Assembly: GCF_029543085.1 (NCBI RefSeq)
Contig: NZ_CP119967.1
Span: 1,452,501 to 1,516,500, forward strand
Length of the DNA stretch: 64,000 bases
Direction of reading: 5' to 3'
Source: Pseudomonas sp. A34-9
GTDB lineage: Bacteria > Pseudomonadota > Gammaproteobacteria > Pseudomonadales > Pseudomonadaceae
Position 1 is the stretch's first letter; every line of letters starts with the position of its first letter. Under the pieces are notes generated by a model. The model was not told the DNA's origin and searched no databases. It was given only the letters and a program-made list of their open reading frames with translations. Positions 36,546 to 44,860 of this stretch are shown here, one piece after another. The position numbers were made by a program, and so were the translations under genes.

Positions 36546-37631
36546 ATGACACCTAACAAATTTCGTGTAATCGACCTTTTTTCCGGTGCTGGCGGCATGA
36601 CGCTCGGCTTCACCGATGAAAGATTCTGCGGTGGATTCGAGTGTGTTCTGTCGGTCGATAATGATGCGGCAGCAATGAGAACGCATGAGCAGGCTTATGC
36701 GGCTCCAGCGGTGGTAGGAAACATTGAAGATTGGCTACAGACAAGCCCTGACATTCCAGTTGCGGATATCGTCATTGGTGGCCCGCCTTGCCAAGGTTTT
36801 AGCCTCCTTAACAAGAATAGGACGGGGGATGGCCGTCGAGCATTGTGGGAGCCATACATGGATGTAGTGGAGCTGTGTGGCGCCAAAATGTTCGTGATGG
36901 AAAACGTCCCTGAGCTCCTTCGCTCAAGCGAGTTCCTTGATATCCAATCTCGGGCAATGTCTATGGGCTTTGAGATGATCTTTGAGGTCGTGAATACTGC
37001 CGATTACGGTGTGGCACAAACTCGAAAACGACTGATCATCATCGGGTGGAAAAAAGACCTAATCGAAAAACCAACATTGCCGGTTAAGACACATTCCAAG
37101 AATCCAGATGACCGACTTCTACCCCCATGGAGAACGGTCAAAGATGTGATAGCCGATTTGCCAGAGCCCAAAGGCATTCAAATTCGGGATTGTGCTCCTC
37201 CTTTGAACTTGCATTTTGGCCGTACTCCAACAGAAAAAAGTCTTGCTCGATACAAGGCTGTACCACCTGGCGGCAACCGTTTCGATTTACAGCGAAATGC
37301 ACCTGAGATTACTCCTGCATGTTGGATTCGGAAGACGTCCGGTGGAACTGATCTGTTTGGAAGGCTTTGGTGGGATAGGCCGAGTGTGACCATCAGAACA
37401 GAGTTTTTCAAACCAGAGAAAGGCCGCTACCTGCATCCAGAAAAGCATCGTCCGATAACTCACCGCGAAGCGGCAAGGATTATGGGGTTTCCGGATGATT
37501 TTCCTTTTCAGGGGACAAAAATCGAAATTGCACGGCAGATAGGAAACGCTGTCCCACCACTTCTCGCTGGTGCCATCGCGAAAGTCGTGTACAAGGTTTT
37601 GAATGTAAAGTTGGAAAGCAAGGCCGCGTAG
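36546..37631 (+). CDS. dcm: DNA (cytosine-5) methyltransferase
   Basis: A 361-residue C5 methyltransferase. Motif I is DLFSGAGGMTLGF, motif IV GGPPCQGFSLLN (the catalytic Cys in PCQ), motif VI ENVPELL, motif VIII QTRKRLIIIG, motif IX-like RLWWDRPSVTIRT and motif X GNAVPPLLA. It methylates cytosine at an unknown site. It is followed by an HNH nuclease and a Vsr endonuclease, as in Dcm/Vsr and type II systems. An in-frame ATG at 36534 is possible; neither start has a strong RBS. Confidence 0.93.
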   Translation: MTPNKFRVIDLFSGAGGMTLGFTDERFCGGFECVLSVDNDAAAMRTHEQAYAAPAVVGNIEDWLQTSPDIPVADIVIGGPPCQGFSLLNKNRTGDGRRALWEPYMDVVELCGAKMFVMENVPELLRSSEFLDIQSRAMSMGFEMIFEVVNTADYGVAQTRKRLIIIGWKKDLIEKPTLPVKTHSKNPDDRLLPPWRTVKDVIADLPEPKGIQIRDCAPPLNLHFGRTPTEKSLARYKAVPPGGNRFDLQRNAPEITPACWIRKTSGGTDLFGRLWWDRPSVTIRTEFFKPEKGRYLHPEKHRPITHREAARIMGFPDDFPFQGTKIEIARQIGNAVPPLLAGAIAKVVYKVLNVKLESKAA

Positions 37632-37731
37632 GAGGCTTGGCAGTTGGGGTTTCCTTCTGTCCACTGTCGAAATCGGATGACGTTCTAATAGTGCTCAATG
37701 CGTCCAGTATGCATTTGGCTGCTCGTTTTTC

Positions 37732-38694
37732 ATGGGGGATGATGGGGTGGTAAGGCGGTCGGGGAAACTGCGAGATGATCCAGAAAGCTTGCGACTTAGG
37801 TTGTTGGAGCTGATCAAAAACTTCGGGCATGAATTGAGTCATGGAGACCTACGTGCCAGAGTGATCTCATTGGTGCCAACCTTTCACGCCCTCAGAGATT
37901 TGGGCAGTTCTCTAATTCCGAAATCTAGTGCTGCATCCGCGAGGGATCGCATAATTCTTTACCTCGTCACTTATCCGCGTAAGGTCATAAAGGGCGATGA
38001 GTTGATGGTGGTTGCAGGTATTGGAGAATGGGCGAGGCGTGTCCGTGAGCTTCGCGTCGAGCAAGGCTGGAGTATTGTCACAGGTGTGACGGCTGAGGAA
38101 ATGGTTAAAGCCGGAGACCTTGACTTAGCCATGCTGGGTGTCGATTCATTAATGGTTGATGACTACGTATTGCTTGATGAGAAGCAAGATCGAGATGCCG
38201 CATTTCGTTGGAATAGCGCGAACACGATTCGCAAAAAGAAACTTGCGGTGAAAGATAAGCTGCTGGAGTTCCTGCAAGTAAATGTGGGGCGAGCTGTCAC
38301 AGGCGAGGAGCTTCGATATGTGGCCGATGGCTCAACGGAATGGGCACGCAGGGTACGGGAGCTAAGAACAGAAGAAGGGTGGTCTATTGCGACCAGAACG
38401 ACAGGCCGTCCAGATTTGCCGATTGGTACTTATGTTCTTGAGGACATGAACCAGACGCCTCCTCATGACCGGAAAATTCCCGATGATGTTAGAGGGAAGG
38501 TACTGATTAGAGACCACTACACTTGTCGGCACTGCCCGTGGAACCATTCAATGTGGAACGCTTCTGACCCGAGGCATCTTGAACTACATCATGTTGTTCA
38601 TCACGCAAAAGGAGGGCAGAACTCCGTAGATAACCTAATCACCCTTTGCACCGTATGCCATCACAAGGTGCATAAAAAAGAAAAATTTGAGTGA
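37732..38694 (+). CDS. HNH endonuclease with duplicated N-terminal domains
   Basis: A 320-residue protein. Two homologous blocks carry near-identical WARRVRELR(V/T)E(Q/E)GWSI (about residues 101-118 and 203-220). The C-terminal HNH domain is CRHCPWNHS...HLELHHVVHHAKGG...LCTVCHHKVH (about 264-318), with zinc-type Cys pairs and the catalytic His. It is probably the restriction partner of the upstream methyltransferase, with the repeat blocks reading DNA. It starts 100 bp after that gene and ends 4 bp from convergent vsr. Confidence 0.88.
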   Translation: MGDDGVVRRSGKLRDDPESLRLRLLELIKNFGHELSHGDLRARVISLVPTFHALRDLGSSLIPKSSAASARDRIILYLVTYPRKVIKGDELMVVAGIGEWARRVRELRVEQGWSIVTGVTAEEMVKAGDLDLAMLGVDSLMVDDYVLLDEKQDRDAAFRWNSANTIRKKKLAVKDKLLEFLQVNVGRAVTGEELRYVADGSTEWARRVRELRTEEGWSIATRTTGRPDLPIGTYVLEDMNQTPPHDRKIPDDVRGKVLIRDHYTCRHCPWNHSMWNASDPRHLELHHVVHHAKGGQNSVDNLITLCTVCHHKVHKKEKFE

Positions 38695-38698
38695 ACAC

Positions 38699-39118
38699 TT
38701 ATCCTTCCTGTTTTTGACATAGCTGTTGTAGGAGTTGATTGAGTATGTCCGGCCCTTTCTTTAGCTGGCATTCCCATATGATCAAAACCCGCCAGCCCAA
38801 GAGCTCCAAGGCTTTTACGTTTTCGTTGTCCCTTGCCACGTTACGTAGAAGCTTTTCATTCCAGAACTCGAACCTGGTCTTAGGCATCGTCGCGTAGCGA
38901 CATCCTGAATGGTTGTGCCAAAAGCATCCATGGACAAATATGCAAGTCCGGAATTTTGGCATTACGATATCGGGTTTTCCGGGTAGCTTTTTCTGGTGTA
39001 GACGAAATCGATAGCCATGGGCGTGTAAGAACTTCCTGACGATCATCTCAGGTCGGGTGTTAACACTCCGAATGGTCGCCATCATTCTTGATCGAGTCGC
39101 TTGATCTACGAAATCCAC
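38699..39118 (-). CDS. vsr: Very short patch repair endonuclease
   Basis: A 139-residue Vsr protein. The N-terminus MDFVDQATRSRMM, the catalytic segment KLPGKPDIVMPKFRTCIFVH (Asp in PDIV) and the HGCFWHNHSGC zinc/His region match the family. Vsr nicks at T:G mismatches made by deamination of 5-methylcytosine. It is divergent from its normal tandem arrangement: convergent with the HNH gene, 4 bp apart. Confidence 0.95.
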   Translation of the reverse strand: MDFVDQATRSRMMATIRSVNTRPEMIVRKFLHAHGYRFRLHQKKLPGKPDIVMPKFRTCIFVHGCFWHNHSGCRYATMPKTRFEFWNEKLLRNVARDNENVKALELLGWRVLIIWECQLKKGPDILNQLLQQLCQKQEG

Positions 39119-39293
39119 TCTAGCTACCTTTCTTTGGCTGATACTGTCTTGGAATTTATCTCGCTCTCGTCATTGCTCGCAACGATCACCGAAGGGAGCG
39201 AGAGCTGCACAACCATTAGCTGTGAAGAGATATCTGGGACACCCCATCGCGGTGTCTAAGGCTGCCACCTCTAACCTTCAAGGACGATTGCTG

Positions 39294-39509
39294 ATGACCA
39301 CTCATAACCAAGCCGTAGCCATGGCTGACGCATTGACGCTGATGTTGTATAGCCAACATGGCATCGCTGCGGCGCTTGAAGAACTCGCTGGGTGGGCTGC
39401 CAGTCAAGGAGGCGCAGTTGCCGCTGACAATGCATTGGCTGCATTGCAGGTGCTTGACTCAAGCGCTCAGGCCGTTACTGATGCGATCAATCAAATACGG
39501 CAATCCTGA
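39294..39509 (+). CDS. Small Ala-rich helical protein, unknown function (island)
   Basis: A 71-residue protein, mostly helical (ALEELAGWAASQGGAVAADN). AAGGACG before the ATG at 39294 supports it. It has no signal peptide or known motif. Its place just before the resolvase suggests island maintenance, but this is not shown. Confidence 0.55.
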   Translation: MTTHNQAVAMADALTLMLYSQHGIAAALEELAGWAASQGGAVAADNALAALQVLDSSAQAVTDAINQIRQS

Positions 39510-39603
39510 TCCCGGAATGCTGCTTCTCCTGTCAGGGCTCATTTCCGACTATCAAAGAAGTAGACCTATCCGGTAGTGCGGCGGACGCTCCGCAGTGGCG
39601 AAA

Positions 39604-39648
39604 ATAAACTATCAGTAATGTCTTTAAAATAGGCTATTGATAGTTTAT
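39604..39648. promoter_or_regulatory. Palindromic site upstream of the small recombinase
   Basis: Perfect 11-bp inverted arms ATAAACTATCA (39604-39614) and TGATAGTTTAT (39638-39648) with a 23-bp spacer, 40 bp before the recombinase ATG. It resembles a resolvase crossover or res subsite, possibly also an operator for the gene. Confidence 0.6.
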
Positions 39649-39688
39649 CATTGCTCTATCAGATCAAGACTCCAAAGGATAGTCAGCC

Positions 39689-40315
39689 ATGAACGCCCAC
39701 CTGTACCTCCGAGCATCGACCAAAGACCAAGACGCCAACCGTGCAAAAGCTGCTTTGGAGTTGTTCGCCGTCGAGAAGGGTTTGAACATCGTTGGCGTGT
39801 ATGCAGAGAACATCAGTGGCACCAAGCTCAATCGTCCTGAGCTGCTTGCACTGCTCGATACTGCCAAAGAGGGTGACGTGCTATTGGTTGAGTCTGTAGA
39901 TCGACTGAGTCGCCTCTCGCAAGCTGACTGGGACACGCTCAAGGCCACTATCAGGGCGAAGGGGCTGCGTCTGGTTGTAGCTGATCTGCCAACCAGCCAC
40001 ATGCTGGTTGAAGCGAAGGGGATCACCGGACAAATCATGGACGTGATCAACAACATGCTGATTGATTTGATGGCAACCATGGCTCGACTGGATCAAGAGA
40101 AGCGTGTGGAGCGCATCAAGCAAGGTCTGGAGAACAAGCGTATTGCTGACCCTGAATGGAGGCCAGCAGGCAAAGGACGGAACGCTGCCAAGTGGGCCAA
40201 GGTCAAGGAAACCCTGACCAAGTATCCAACCATGTCTGCTGACGAAGTGGCCCGCGTTGCTCACTGTGGTGTTGCGACGGTGTACAGGATCAAGCGGGAA
40301 ACAATATCAGCCTGA
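39689..40315 (+). CDS. Small serine recombinase (resolvase/invertase family)
   Basis: A 208-residue protein with the catalytic serine in HLYLRASTKDQ near residue 10, the YAENISGTKLNRPEL and VESVDRLSRL signatures, and a C-terminal helix-turn-helix (SADEVARVAHCGVATVYRIK). Such enzymes resolve multimers or invert DNA at paired sites. One palindromic site lies upstream; a second was not found in the window. Confidence 0.92.
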   Translation: MNAHLYLRASTKDQDANRAKAALELFAVEKGLNIVGVYAENISGTKLNRPELLALLDTAKEGDVLLVESVDRLSRLSQADWDTLKATIRAKGLRLVVADLPTSHMLVEAKGITGQIMDVINNMLIDLMATMARLDQEKRVERIKQGLENKRIADPEWRPAGKGRNAAKWAKVKETLTKYPTMSADEVARVAHCGVATVYRIKRETISA

Positions 40316-40594
40316 TACGGGGCGCTACAGCGTCACTCCTGGTCAATCTTCGGGGCTACGTGCCCCAACTTATTTGTGGTTCCGCTTGGACCTTTCTGGC
40401 TGAGGCCGCTGTTCGTTGCTTAGTAGCACTGGCTTTCACACCAGAGTTTCAGAGGAAGCGCCCCAGCTTATATTCCAATCTGAAAAACCAAACTCATAAA
40501 AGACGAGGCTGAAAATTTTGGGCGGGGATGGTTTTCATGTGGAAAACGGCCTTGGTCACAGCGTCTTTGTAGTGACTCGCTTGGAGCAGGGTTG
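40316..40594. other. Gene-free gap between resolvase and DUF6572-like gene
   Basis: A 279-bp AT-richer stretch at the convergent ends of two genes. No strong hairpin or repeat was identified. Confidence 0.4.
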
Positions 40595-40948
40595 TCACAC
40601 GTTGCGAATGTCTTCGTCCGCCTTAAGCTCAAACTCAAATCCGATCCCCACTTCTTCTAGCGTCTCTGTAACGCGGTCAATGAAGAACTCGGCTTGCTCT
40701 GGCAGCTCATACAGGCCAAGAACACGAATGATGGGATGTTTACCAAGAGCACCGGGAATCTCGGTGTAAATCTCACCACTTTCTATGAAAGCGATGTACG
40801 TATTGATTTTCTCTTGCAGCAACAGCAGGTGTTCTCCCTGTTGGGCTTTGCCGCCCCATTCGAGGTGGTCAGTGATAACCAGTTCGACATTGGGCTCCTG
40901 CTTGGGGATTCCCCAAAAGTCAATTACCCGTGCATCTGTGATGGACAT
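40595..40948 (-). CDS. DUF6572-like protein, immunity-type candidate (island)
   Basis: A 117-residue acidic cytoplasmic protein (VIDFWGIPKQEPN, ITDHLEWGG, LLLLQEKINTYIAFIESGE), recalled as DUF6572. Members are often near toxin genes. It is 626 bp downstream of the immunity-like gene in the toxin cluster; immunity is a possibility only. Confidence 0.6.
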   Translation of the reverse strand: MSITDARVIDFWGIPKQEPNVELVITDHLEWGGKAQQGEHLLLLQEKINTYIAFIESGEIYTEIPGALGKHPIIRVLGLYELPEQAEFFIDRVTETLEEVGIGFEFELKADEDIRNV

Positions 40949-41096
40949 GTCTACTCCCTTAGAAGGTCGGATCAGATTGAAGGATTTCCGTTCTGGTAAA
41001 TCCGCTGCAATACCAAGTTATAATCGACGCCAGCTCGCTCACACCTCCGTTTACAGTCGTGCAGGATGACAGTCCTTTGGTGTGGGCGGGCTGTTG

Positions 41097-41573
41097 CTAC
41101 AGCAAAACATCTCTATCATTCAACGCGATTTCTATCACCTGCTCTGGCGATAGTCTTTGCGAATAATTCACATCGTTGAAGTATTCGTCTGGCCAAAAAA
41201 TCAAATCGGATACGCGTTCATTGGGTATGTTGATTGCCAACATGCTCAACCAGAACTCGACTTCATGGTCAGCGCCAACACCCTCCATGACCCTTCGAGC
41301 CAGCTCAACCAACTCTTGCTTGGTTACATCCGTCAGGCGCCGCTCATACGGTGTTGCTAAGACCTTGCGAACCCATGTGTCGTGAGATTGCCCACCATAG
41401 ATTCCCTGAAAGTCGATGAACTCAAGTGCGGTCATTGCTTCCCGGTTGAATGCTGCCACCTGACTCCGAGTTTGTTCGGGATCTCCACAATCAATTTGTT
41501 CGGAAAGTTTCGTCAGTCGAGCAACCAAAGACTCGTCCAGCAACGGGGGCATTAAATCAGGGCGAAGCTCCAT
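41097..41573 (-). CDS. Immunity-like protein (e9imm-type C-terminus)
   Basis: A 158-residue protein with a helical N-terminal half and a C-terminal segment VSDLIFWPDEYF...LSPEQVIEIAL that resembles the VSDLIFW...LTPEEIV ending of small bacteriocin immunity-like (e9imm) proteins by memory. The ATG at 41573 is preferred over the GTG at 41585. It lies 60 bp after the immunity gene of the bacteriocin on the same strand, perhaps a second immunity determinant without its own toxin. Confidence 0.55.
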   Translation of the reverse strand: MELRPDLMPPLLDESLVARLTKLSEQIDCGDPEQTRSQVAAFNREAMTALEFIDFQGIYGGQSHDTWVRKVLATPYERRLTDVTKQELVELARRVMEGVGADHEVEFWLSMLAINIPNERVSDLIFWPDEYFNDVNYSQRLSPEQVIEIALNDRDVLL

Positions 41574-41633
41574 ACGTTCTCTCACAATCCATTCGTTAGT
41601 CTTTGAATCCCGGCAAGCCTTGAGCGGCGCAGG

Positions 41634-41867
41634 TCAGCTCAAATTACAGGTGAGCTGGAAGATACAACCCGGGTCGAAAATTCGCCTGCCTGCTAAAGCC
41701 TCAATGGCTGCGAGCTGTGCGACGCTAAGGTTATAACCCTCATCTCCGCGTTGAGGTGAAGACCAGTTCATGATTTTGGCTAACTGAACATCACACCCGT
41801 TCGGAAGGTCGATCTCAAAAGCTAAAAATTCGGTTTCTTTGTCAAAAGCTTCAACGGTGTATTTCAC
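41634..41867 (-). CDS. Immunity protein of the island bacteriocin
   Basis: A 77-residue protein, VEAFDKETEFLAFEIDLPNG at the N-terminus. It is homologous to the immunity protein of the second toxin (43259-43492), sharing VEAFDK, EGY and FQLTCN. It overlaps its toxin gene by 4 bp, so toxin and antidote are made together. It likely binds and blocks the rRNase domain. Not obviously similar to the colicin E3 immunity protein. Confidence 0.75.
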   Translation of the reverse strand: MKYTVEAFDKETEFLAFEIDLPNGCDVQLAKIMNWSSPQRGDEGYNLSVAQLAAIEALAGRRIFDPGCIFQLTCNLS

Positions 41868-42982
41868 GGTTCGACCTCGCGAGTCTTATTTGCGTCTTTA
41901 GTTTGCTGTCCAGTCTCGGGATCAAACTCCCCGAGGTGCTTGCCGCGTTTGTTGTACATTTCAACAGCACCATGCTGGCTATCCCACTCGAGAATACTGC
42001 CATCCCTAGTTTTCCACCGTTTACGCAGACCCCCCCCACCTTTTATAGGAGTTTTACGAGGTGCCACCTGTGCGTCAGGAAAGGCTGTCAGTCCTTTAGG
42101 TGGAGGGTGATAACTATGGTCACCTGATACGCTCAGCGAAATGTAAATCGGCTGAATATCGGTGTTAGGAAATGTGATGATTGCATCTTGGTAGTCTGGT
42201 GGATGCACCGGATTGACCAGTATTTTATTGGCCTGTTCGGTCGGTGGATACACCCACACAGACGGTAGTTTCGGAGCGCCTTCCAATGCAGGAATGCCCA
42301 GTACGCCATCAGAGTTTGCCGCTGGCGTCCAAGTGAGACCAATGCCGTTACCGATGTCAGCGACAAATTTATCGCCGTCTTTCTTGCCTTCGATGACCGG
42401 GACATTCTCCCAATCCGTTTTACCGCCCGTGTAGAAGCCGTAGGCGTTAACGGAGCCATCCGGCAAAGACTTCACGTTGACGCGTACACGGGTGCGGCCA
42501 GTTTCAAGCGTTGCGTATTGATCGTTCTTGTAGAAGGCGCTGTCAGGTGAAATGCTGGTGTTCGGGATCAGCATCCCAACCGTACCTGTTACAAAGCCAG
42601 CAGCAACAACACCTGATCCTTTCAGCAGGCCCAGTGATAGCGACCCGCCAAGACGTGTAGCAATTGCACTGCCAGTAGCAGACCCGCCCACCAGTTGGAG
42701 CGGGGTGCCTTGGGCGGTAATCGCTGCTCCGGTTCCAAGCACAGCCCACAGTCCGTAGTCGGCCAGTTTCTCAACAGGCACAAACCCGGATTGATTCTTG
42801 TGGTCGATCACACCATCAGGGAGGTTGCAGCTCTTGGCAAACACACAGCCCATTGTGTCGGGCTTGTCTTCTGGTTTTGGTGATAGGTCTTTGTATTCCG
42901 CCCAACGCTGGGCATGGATATCGACAGGCTCAACACCGCTGTAGCGGTAGCCCTTCGGCGAGTTGGGTACATAGCCAGACAT
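41864..42982 (-). CDS. Colicin E3-type rRNase bacteriocin, short form (island copy)
   Basis: A 372-residue toxin. A short N-terminal part carries GCVFAKSCNLPDGV (about residues 45-58), then a Gly-rich hydrophobic stretch (about 76-135) and a Pyocin_S-type domain (ISLSVSGDHSYHPPPKG, about 282-298). The C-terminus matches the colicin E3 16S rRNase, with catalytic candidates Asp334, His337, Glu341 in EWDSQHGAVE and Arg368. The receptor-binding and translocation domains of large S pyocins are absent, so the delivery route is unknown. AGGA precedes the ATG. Confidence 0.85.
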   Translation of the reverse strand: MSGYVPNSPKGYRYSGVEPVDIHAQRWAEYKDLSPKPEDKPDTMGCVFAKSCNLPDGVIDHKNQSGFVPVEKLADYGLWAVLGTGAAITAQGTPLQLVGGSATGSAIATRLGGSLSLGLLKGSGVVAAGFVTGTVGMLIPNTSISPDSAFYKNDQYATLETGRTRVRVNVKSLPDGSVNAYGFYTGGKTDWENVPVIEGKKDGDKFVADIGNGIGLTWTPAANSDGVLGIPALEGAPKLPSVWVYPPTEQANKILVNPVHPPDYQDAIITFPNTDIQPIYISLSVSGDHSYHPPPKGLTAFPDAQVAPRKTPIKGGGGLRKRWKTRDGSILEWDSQHGAVEMYNKRGKHLGEFDPETGQQTKDANKTREVEP

Positions 42983-43233
42983 GCAGCTTCCTTTCGTCCT
43001 TGGGGAATTCCAGCCGTTAGCTGGGCAGCATCGACATTAGCGGGAAGTTCAAGCAATGGCTGTAGGACAAATCCCAAAAGCGTTACTGATTGTTCCCTGT
43101 CTTCCGTGTCATTGGTGCGGGGACGAAGGATACCGAGTTGGGAAGAACTCCTGAATGATGGCTATTGGCCCTAAATAGGAGGGATCCGAATCTTTTCTCG
43201 ATTTGATCATAATTATGCAGATTGTTGCTGACT
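42983..43233. other. Gap between bacteriocin and right repeat
   Basis: A 251-bp AT-rich stretch. It holds the promoter of the island bacteriocin. No other element was seen. Confidence 0.4.
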
Positions 43234-43246
43234 GGTCGGGGTTTTT
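43234..43246. repeat. Putative attR core (13-bp direct repeat)
   Basis: Identical to 32009-32021. It lies 12 bp after the stop of the second immunity gene. The left side here has no pairing arm, unlike the intact terminator at the left junction. Confidence 0.6.
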
Positions 43247-43258
43247 CTTTGTCGTGTT

Positions 43259-43492
43259 TCAACGTCCATTACACGTCAGTTGAAAGTAATAGCGCGGATC
43301 TTCGATGGACTTTTGAATCAGTGCCTCAATGGCTTTGATCTGTTGCTGATTCAGGTCGTAGCCTTCCCAACCTTGCTGCTCTGTTTTCCAACCCATGATC
43401 GATTTGAGTTGCTCGGTACAATTCTCGGGTAGTTCAATTACCGATGTTTGGAAGTCAGTTTTCTTGTCAAAAGCTTCTACTAAGAATCTCAA
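43259..43492 (-). CDS. Immunity protein of the resident bacteriocin
   Basis: A 77-residue homologue of the island immunity protein, with VEAFDKKTDFQTSVIELPEN at the N-terminus and FQLTCNGR at the end. The sequence is clearly diverged, so specificity probably differs. It overlaps the toxin gene by 4 bp. Confidence 0.75.
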   Translation of the reverse strand: MRFLVEAFDKKTDFQTSVIELPENCTEQLKSIMGWKTEQQGWEGYDLNQQQIKAIEALIQKSIEDPRYYFQLTCNGR

Positions 43493-44700
43493 GGCTCAAT
43501 ACTCCTTTTCTTGCCTTTTTTCGATTTTTTGTTCTTTTTTGTAGACGTTGGCTCGCCAGTGTCTGGATCGAACTCGCCAATGTGTTTGCCTCTGGCGTCA
43601 TACTTTTCTATAGCGCCATGCATCGAGTCCCATTCAAGAATAAGTCCTTTAGCGGTTTTCCATCTTTTGCGTTTCGCGCCGCCCCCTTGAACAGCTGTTT
43701 TGCGTCCCACAACTTTCGCATCAGGGAAGGCTGGCAGGAAATCAGGCGGCGGATGGTACTCGTGATCCCCTGCTCGGGAATTGATTACGATATATACCGG
43801 CTGAACCAACGAGCCAGGTGGAAAAACCAGAATAAAATCCCGGTACTCCGGCGGATAAACCGGATTGACCAGAATTCCATCCGCCGCTTTTGTCGGCGGG
43901 TACACCCAGATGTGCGGTGTCTGCGGTGCTGCCTCCAGCGCGGGGATACCAAGGATGTCCGAGCCATCCACAGCAGGCGTCCAGATCAGTTCTACACCTT
44001 CGCCCAAGTCAGCAATGAACTGGCTGCCACGCAACTTGAACTGCACGACATCAACCATTTCCCAATCGCGATTCTTGCCGGTGTAGAAGCCGTAGCCCTT
44101 CAAGCTTCCATCAGCCTGTTGTTCGATTCTCAACCGAACACGCGTTCGCGCCTGTTCAAGTCCACGCAGTTGCTCGTCTGTATAAAGCGCGCTGTCACCA
44201 AGGTTCGATGGCATGACCAGCGCCACCAGAGTCACCAATGGCGTGATCACTGCGGTGGATATGACTGTGGGCAGTGCTTTGAAAGCTGAGCCCGCCAACG
44301 CAAAACTGCCGAAGCCTGCCGGGATGGCCGTTGCACCGATTTTCTTTAGAGGCACTGCGCCGCTTTCATCGGCCTCACGCGCGCCCAGCAGGATCAGGTC
44401 GCCGTAATCCTTCAGGCTGTCAGTCGGCACCATCCCCGAAGGATTGGAGTAATCGATAATCGCATCCGGCAATTTGCAGGACTTGGCGAATACGCAGCCA
44501 GCGCGCACGGGATCGGCTTTTTTGACCGCCACCTCACGGCTGCGCTCGAAAGCCTCCTGCCGCGCCAGCATGGCGTCGTAAGCGTTTTGTCTGGCGTCGC
44601 GTTCGGCCAGTTCAGTGGCCGTCATGTAGCGGTAGGTGACGTGATGCCCGTCGCCTTGCGGTGGGTTTTGAACCCGGGGAATGTCCTTGTTGCCAGCCAC
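43489..44700 (-). CDS. Colicin E3-type rRNase bacteriocin, short form (resident copy)
   Basis: A 403-residue paralogue of the island toxin. It has the GCVFAKSCKLPD motif, a Gly-rich hydrophobic segment, the Pyocin_S-type domain and an E3-like rRNase tail with Asp358, His361, Glu365 (LEWDSMHGAIE) and Arg399. The C-terminal linker is Lys-rich. The GTG start has AAGGA upstream. It lies outside the direct repeat and next to nhaA, so it is probably ancestral to the locus. Confidence 0.85.
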   Translation of the reverse strand: MAGNKDIPRVQNPPQGDGHHVTYRYMTATELAERDARQNAYDAMLARQEAFERSREVAVKKADPVRAGCVFAKSCKLPDAIIDYSNPSGMVPTDSLKDYGDLILLGAREADESGAVPLKKIGATAIPAGFGSFALAGSAFKALPTVISTAVITPLVTLVALVMPSNLGDSALYTDEQLRGLEQARTRVRLRIEQQADGSLKGYGFYTGKNRDWEMVDVVQFKLRGSQFIADLGEGVELIWTPAVDGSDILGIPALEAAPQTPHIWVYPPTKAADGILVNPVYPPEYRDFILVFPPGSLVQPVYIVINSRAGDHEYHPPPDFLPAFPDAKVVGRKTAVQGGGAKRKRWKTAKGLILEWDSMHGAIEKYDARGKHIGEFDPDTGEPTSTKKNKKSKKGKKRSIEP

Positions 44701-44828
44701 TGATCGTCCTTTAGCTCATCCATCGACAGCCCTTCGCAAAGGGCTGCGCAACGTTAACGAAGCAGGAAAATGATGGCTGTAGGACGCGTCTCTAAAGACG
44801 TGGGGATTTGTCGCTGTGGTATCAGAAG

Positions 44829-44851
44829 GGCGAGGGGAAAGTCCCCTCGCC
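44829..44851 (-). terminator. Hairpin after nhaA
   Basis: Stem GGCGAGGGGA / TCCCCTCGCC with a 3-base loop on the minus strand, 9 bp after the nhaA stop. It is followed by CTTCTGAT, so the T-run is poor; probable terminator or stability hairpin. Confidence 0.6.
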
Positions 44852-44860
44852 GCAGGTTTT

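Larger units (their letters stand above)
32009..43246. mobile_element. Integrative element with serine recombinase, 11.2 kb
   Basis: Bounded by identical 13-bp direct repeats GGTCGGGGTTTTT (32009-32021 and 43234-43246). The recombinase gene begins one base after the left repeat, as expected for an integrase next to its attachment site. The content is accessory and of visibly lower GC than the flanks. The boundaries are inferred from the repeat and gene placement, not proven; the repeat also resembles terminator sequence. Confidence 0.65.

Noticed and set aside
43489..44700. Resident bacteriocin module as part of the island
   Set aside because: It lies beyond the right 13-bp repeat; nothing similar to that repeat was seen near 44.7 kb to extend the element.
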